Source: an uncultured Verrucomicrobiales bacterium (GTDB lineage Bacteria; Verrucomicrobiota; Verrucomicrobiia; Verrucomicrobiales; DEV007). From it: a stretch of 8,803 bases of DNA. The DNA lies in the NCBI GenBank assembly GCA_937893785.1, contig CALCSP010000188.1:1-8803 (forward strand), written 5' to 3'. Below the pieces are notes generated by a model, which was not told the DNA's origin, did no database searches, and saw only the letters and a program-made list of their open reading frames with translations. The position numbers and the translations under genes were made by a program. Shown here piece by piece: positions 5,335 to 8,803 of this stretch (position 1 is its first letter; each line of letters begins with the position of its first letter).

Positions 5335-6597
5335 CTAGAATTGACTTGCTGCAGCAAAAAAACCGGCGGCTTTATGCAGAGTCTCCTCATACTCGCAATC
5401 CGCCTTGGAATCCGCCACAATTCCGGCACCAACATGAAGGGACAGAATGTTGTCCTCAATAACAGCAGTGCGAATTGCTATACTGAATTGACTCTCGTTA
5501 TTTGTACCAAAGTAGCCAATTGCTCCTGTATAGAGTCCCCTGGATACCGGTTCAAGTTCTGAAATCACCTCAAGGGCTCTGCGCTTTGGGGCACCACTGA
5601 TGGAACCACCGGGAAAACATGCCTGAAAGGCATCTATATGCCCAGTATCGGAACGCAACCTTCCCTCGACAGTGCTGACTAAATGAAAAACATGGGCAAA
5701 CCGTTCCAGTTTGAGTAATTCCGCTACTCGGACTGTGCCAAATTCGCAAACCCTACCAATATCGTTTCGCTCAAGGTCGGTAATCATGACTAGCTCGGCA
5801 ATCTCCTTAGGAGAGGTAATCAACTCATAAGCAGAGCGTTCATCCTCGCCTGCATCATGATAGCGCGGACGTGTTCCCTTAATAGGACGAGTAATAATCC
5901 TTGTACCGCTCAGATTTAGGAAACATTCAGGTGAAGCAGAAATAATCTGCCGGCCTCCAATGTCAAAAAATGCCGCATACGGCGCTGGAGAACAATCACG
6001 CAACTTCAAATAGAACGCGAAAGCATCAGCTTCCGCAGGCCAAGGTGAATCAAAGCGATGCGACAAATTGACCTGATAAATATCCCCCGCAGCAATGTAT
6101 TCTTTTGCCCGCTCCACCATTGCGCAAAAATCGGGCCTGCTCATTTGCCCTGAAAAATTCAACCTTCCACTGAATTCAAAGGGAACGGGACACTGCTCAA
6201 GGCGGCATAGTAAATTACCCACCTCCAGCCATTGACCGCAGTCATGACGGAAAATCAACAAATGATCATATCGTCCGAAATGATAGTCTCCATCAAATTC
6301 AATAAGGCCAAAGAGCCCACCTAATGGCACTCCCCAATCCGCTGCCAATCCAGCATTGTGCGCCATGACAGCATTTCCAAGCTCACATGGACCTTTCCCA
6401 ATATTGCCATTCAATATCTCCTCAGGCAGAGCCCCAATAATTGAAATAGCACCCGGACCAATGCTTTCATGGGGCAACTGCGCCGAATCTAGGAAAAAAA
6501 AACCAGGCAGGGAACGTAAACGAGCAGCTACCTCCGTTGGGGAAAGGTCAAGAGTAATTGTGCGCAGGACTGCTGGGGTTTGCGCGGAAACTGGCAT
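5335..6597 (-). CDS. pabB: Aminodeoxychorismate synthase component I (PabB)
   Basis: Converts chorismate plus ammonia to 4-amino-4-deoxychorismate, the branch to p-aminobenzoate and folate; cytoplasmic. The 420 residues carry the chorismate-binding domain: GDIYQVNLS (171-179), ISASPECFL (219-227), P238-I-K240-G-T-R-P-R, K264-E-I-A-E (264-268), TDLERNDIGR (273-282), GGSISGAPK (330-338), and GAGIVADSKADCEYEE (390-405). The lysine at 240 is decisive: aminodeoxychorismate synthases have P-I-K-G-T, with the lysine acting as nucleophile, whereas anthranilate synthase TrpE has alanine there. The first ~145 residues are a weakly conserved N-terminal domain. No glutamine amidotransferase (PabA) or lyase (PabC) gene is nearby, so partners must come from elsewhere. 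The ATG at 6597 has no Shine-Dalgarno. Divergent from the membrane TPR gene. Confidence 0.95.
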   Translation of the reverse strand: MPVSAQTPAVLRTITLDLSPTEVAARLRSLPGFFFLDSAQLPHESIGPGAISIIGALPEEILNGNIGKGPCELGNAVMAHNAGLAADWGVPLGGLFGLIEFDGDYHFGRYDHLLIFRHDCGQWLEVGNLLCRLEQCPVPFEFSGRLNFSGQMSRPDFCAMVERAKEYIAAGDIYQVNLSHRFDSPWPAEADAFAFYLKLRDCSPAPYAAFFDIGGRQIISASPECFLNLSGTRIITRPIKGTRPRYHDAGEDERSAYELITSPKEIAELVMITDLERNDIGRVCEFGTVRVAELLKLERFAHVFHLVSTVEGRLRSDTGHIDAFQACFPGGSISGAPKRRALEVISELEPVSRGLYTGAIGYFGTNNESQFSIAIRTAVIEDNILSLHVGAGIVADSKADCEYEETLHKAAGFFAAASQF

Positions 6598-6605
6598 ATT
6601 GCTAG

Positions 6606-6611
6606 ATTTTA
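6606..6611 (-). promoter_or_regulatory. Possible -10 element of pabB
   Basis: On the minus strand TAAAAT (5 of 6 to consensus) ends 8 bases before the pabB ATG, so transcription would begin almost at the start codon. No good -35 hexamer is seen at standard spacing. The region is AT-rich, so chance is a real possibility. Confidence 0.25.
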
Positions 6612-6677
6612 GTTAAGTAACAAAAATACAACCCGGAATTCGCTTGGTTGACCATATTCATTGTCTATCATAAGTGG

Positions 6678-7784
6678 ATGGAATCAGTCGCTAAATCCAG
6701 CGAAAAACCGACCAGCTATGCGCATTTAGAACAAAAGATGCCCTCTATTCGCCCTATTCCCACGACTACGAGTCACATTTCCACAGTCGTTATTTTCAGC
6801 CTTATCATCGTGCTAATCAGCTTGGGCTTTGCTGCCACGCTTGCAATCCTGCGCCATCTGAATTCTTCATTGCCTGCTAAATCCTCCCATGAAATCAACC
6901 ACACGAGCAAGCAACAAGTCTATACAGATAATGGCAAAGAAGCCATCACGCCCACTCTTGAAAAGTCACCATCCGTTTATGTCACTCCTCCCTCGGAATA
7001 CAAAACTTTGCCAACAGACCCTCTCTTAAAAGCAACAACAGTGGCTGATCCTGAAGTTTTGGAGCTCATCGAAGTTGCTAGAGCCTTAAGGGTTGACGGA
7101 GACACTGCTGGAGCCTTGCAGAAATTGCGACAGGCTGATAGCCGCATGCCTGCTACTCCAAGGATTCTTTGGGAGCTACATATTACCTACAAGGCAATGG
7201 CTCTTGAGGAAAAAGCACAGGAGAAACTGACGCAAATTGTAGCATTGGGACCAGAAAATGGAGGTGATTATTACCAAATTGCCGAGTTAGCCGTGGGCAA
7301 CAGCAATGCCCAAAAGAACAGCGTCGAGACAACTGACTTTTCATTTGGAAGAATCACCACTACCCCTCAGCCTGAGAAGACTGATGGTGAACACATATTG
7401 GTAAGGATGGCGATTCATTCCTACTTGGAATATCCGGTGTCTCCTAAGGATATTGCCATACTGGTCGAGTTTTATGACCTTGTAGACGGCACCAAGGTTG
7501 AAAGAACGCGTTCTAACGCACCAACATCGCACTGGCCAACGAAACCAGTAAACTGGAGTCATCCGGCAACCGAAATTGTCGAATGGCAATATCACATGCC
7601 CATTCTCACTCCCAGTGAAATTGCCGATTTCGGAAAAAGAGGTTATTACGGTTTTATTGCCCGGCTCTACTACCGGGATAAACTGCAGGACATATACGCA
7701 CAACCCCGCATACTGTTAGCCAAACCTCCTAAGGAATCAGTTCCCTTACTTGATGATTCGCTTTTCCCTGATTCTGATCAATAA
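6678..7784 (+). CDS. Single-pass membrane protein with TPR-like helices, function unknown
   Basis: I do not recognise this gene. From the ATG at 6678 it is 368 residues: a short basic cytoplasmic tail, one hydrophobic helix (about 34-57, core VVIFSLIIVLISLGFAATLAIL), a low-complexity linker rich in Ser, Thr and Pro (about 60-125), and a helical region (about 124-205) resembling two TPR repeats (GDTAGALQKLRQAD; ALEEKAQEKLTQIVALGP). It ends in a beta-rich domain (about 239-348) containing aromatic stretches such as VEWQYHMPIL and GYYGFIARLYYRD. More positive charge before the helix suggests the C-terminal bulk lies outside the cytoplasmic membrane. The frame also opens at a TTG (6648), and a later ATG at 6738 would still keep the membrane helix, so the start is uncertain. 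It precedes the kinase-like gene by 30 bases on the same strand, so they probably form an operon. The TPR part would suit protein binding. Confidence 0.8.
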   Translation: MESVAKSSEKPTSYAHLEQKMPSIRPIPTTTSHISTVVIFSLIIVLISLGFAATLAILRHLNSSLPAKSSHEINHTSKQQVYTDNGKEAITPTLEKSPSVYVTPPSEYKTLPTDPLLKATTVADPEVLELIEVARALRVDGDTAGALQKLRQADSRMPATPRILWELHITYKAMALEEKAQEKLTQIVALGPENGGDYYQIAELAVGNSNAQKNSVETTDFSFGRITTTPQPEKTDGEHILVRMAIHSYLEYPVSPKDIAILVEFYDLVDGTKVERTRSNAPTSHWPTKPVNWSHPATEIVEWQYHMPILTPSEIADFGKRGYYGFIARLYYRDKLQDIYAQPRILLAKPPKESVPLLDDSLFPDSDQ

Positions 7785-7814
7785 ATATATGATCTATTCG
7801 TAGTTCTTCCCAAG

Positions 7815-8803
7815 ATGACTATTCTCTTTATTGCTGAAGAACGACATGTCATTACCGGCATGCTTTCGGCCCTGCATCAAGTGGACGACTCTCCCCGGAC
7901 ACTCACTGCGTCCTGCTTTGATTCAGCGCTAGAAATGACAGAGAATCTGGACGCGCTTGACACACTGGTTAGCGTAACATTCACCAGTGATGGAAGAAAT
8001 GCTTTCGACCTCCGTGATGATTTGGCACGCAGGTTTCCAGGTCTGCAAGTCGCCTTCCTGAACAATCACGACCTTTCCGGATGGACAAGTCGTCTCGACG
8101 GAGATCGAGTCTTTGGTAATCCACCAGAACAAGAGGCGCTTGTTGATTGGCTTCGTGCCTCCAAGACAGATGGATCAACGCAAAAAACGGAACCCGGTCA
8201 ATCCGCCCGCAATGCTCACATGGTGCCCCTAGAGATCCCGGAAACAGATGAAGGCCATGACGAGGATCTACCGGTCGCCGAAACGGTTACTGCCCCTGGC
8301 AAACACCTCGGGGACTATGAATTGGTCCGCTTCATCGTTGACGACGAAACAACCGAAACGCATGAAGCACTGCAACTTTCAATCGACCGCCCGGTAGCCC
8401 TCGTACTTCTTAAACCCGAGTTTACCGCGCAAAAACATACTGTGCGCGCATTTCGCAGCCTTGTTCGCGCTCGCGCCAAAGTTTCCCACCCAAATATTGC
8501 ACCTGTCTATGAAGGTTATGAAGAAGCAGGAGCCATATTCTATACAAGGGAACTAATTGAGGGATCCAATCTCCCTCAACTTTATGAAAAAGGTAAGAGA
8601 TTGGATGACCAGAGCCTGATTAGTATGGTGAAAACCATTGCTGCTGCCCAGACATATCTGGAGGCAAACGGAATTTCACATGATCCAATTAAGACACGGC
8701 ACATCTATCTTGGAGAAGATGGGAAAACGCGTATTGCAAACACTGCCACCAGTGAGCCATCCGATCAGAAATCAGTCGCCAACCTGATTGGTTATCTGGG
8801 CAC
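7815..8803 (+). CDS. Receiver-like domain fused to a degenerate protein-kinase domain (pseudokinase), C-terminus cut by window edge
   Basis: 329 residues are visible. Residues 1-115 have the alternating strand/helix pattern of a response-regulator receiver (ILFIAEE, LVSVTF, LQVAFLNN), but there is no clear phospho-acceptor aspartate after the third strand. A charged linker (about 116-163) follows. From G166 the sequence follows a Hanks-type Ser/Thr kinase: DYELVRFI, PVALVLLKPEF (193-203), FRSLVRARAKVSHPNIAPVYEG (213-234), the hinge region YTRELIEGSNLPQL, and GISHDPIKTRHIYLGEDGKTRIANTAT (286-312). Against a typical kinase such as PknB the glycine loop is V-D-D-E-T-T, the beta3 lysine is V196, the alphaC glutamate is L216, the HRD aspartate is P291, the metal-binding Asn is H296 and DFG is N309-T-A. 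Every core catalytic position is altered, so phosphotransfer is unlikely and a binding or scaffold role is inferred. The rest of the kinase-like domain and anything after it are out of view. No Shine-Dalgarno before the ATG. Confidence 0.85.
   Translation, partial: MTILFIAEERHVITGMLSALHQVDDSPRTLTASCFDSALEMTENLDALDTLVSVTFTSDGRNAFDLRDDLARRFPGLQVAFLNNHDLSGWTSRLDGDRVFGNPPEQEALVDWLRASKTDGSTQKTEPGQSARNAHMVPLEIPETDEGHDEDLPVAETVTAPGKHLGDYELVRFIVDDETTETHEALQLSIDRPVALVLLKPEFTAQKHTVRAFRSLVRARAKVSHPNIAPVYEGYEEAGAIFYTRELIEGSNLPQLYEKGKRLDDQSLISMVKTIAAAQTYLEANGISHDPIKTRHIYLGEDGKTRIANTATSEPSDQKSVANLIGYLG

Noticed and set aside
6648..6676. TTGACC with TAAGTG 17 bases downstream as a promoter for the membrane TPR gene
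   Set aside because: The -10 match is poor and it would start transcription inside the chosen coding region; it would only make sense if translation begins at the ATG at 6738.
7341..7703. Minus-strand open frame of 120 codons within the membrane TPR gene
   Set aside because: Opposite a longer frame that has a membrane helix and TPR-like repeats; its own translation shows no signal or motif.
7877..8178. Three overlapping minus-strand frames opposite the receiver-like domain
   Set aside because: Short, mutually overlapping in different frames and antisense to a continuous fold-bearing frame that runs to the window edge.

Overview
The window reads as an ordinary chromosomal stretch of a Gram-negative, probably marine heterotrophic bacterium of the Verrucomicrobiota (Opitutia/Puniceicoccales-like). 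This placement is an inference. It rests on the exported S1 sulfatase, the stand-alone bifunctional-nuclease (DUF151) protein, a kinase-like protein carrying a receiver-like N-terminus, mid-range GC, and start codons that almost all lack a Shine-Dalgarno sequence. I see no rRNA, tRNA, CRISPR array, insertion sequence or phage gene.

Layout, left to right. A secreted sulfatase (minus strand) runs off the left edge. tadA (minus) and rpe (plus) are divergent across a 66-base gap that also holds a Shine-Dalgarno-preceded small ORF entering rpe out of frame. rpe converges on an NAD-dependent nucleotide-sugar enzyme that most resembles UDP-apiose/UDP-xylose synthase. Upstream of that enzyme on the minus strand is a tight pair: a gamma-carbonic-anhydrase-like hexapeptide protein followed by a DUF151 protein. 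An HU-family gene (plus) is divergent from this pair and converges on pabB (minus), with a strong bidirectional terminator between them. pabB is divergent from a two-gene plus-strand unit, a single-pass membrane protein with TPR-like helices and a kinase-fold protein cut by the right edge.

Most genes are housekeeping: tRNA wobble editing, the pentose phosphate pathway, folate synthesis and nucleoid packing. Two items stand out. The first is the right-edge protein, whose visible kinase-like part lacks the glycine loop, the beta3 lysine, the alphaC glutamate, the HRD aspartate and the DFG motif. It also carries a receiver-like domain with no obvious phospho-aspartate, and it is paired with an unrecognised membrane TPR protein. 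This looks like a scaffold or sensor rather than a kinase. The second is the AXS-like enzyme, which keeps the plant-type S-T-C-E active-site motif but appears to lack the second cysteine associated with ring contraction.

Start sites are uncertain for several genes because ribosome binding sites are weak or absent; alternatives are given in the entries.
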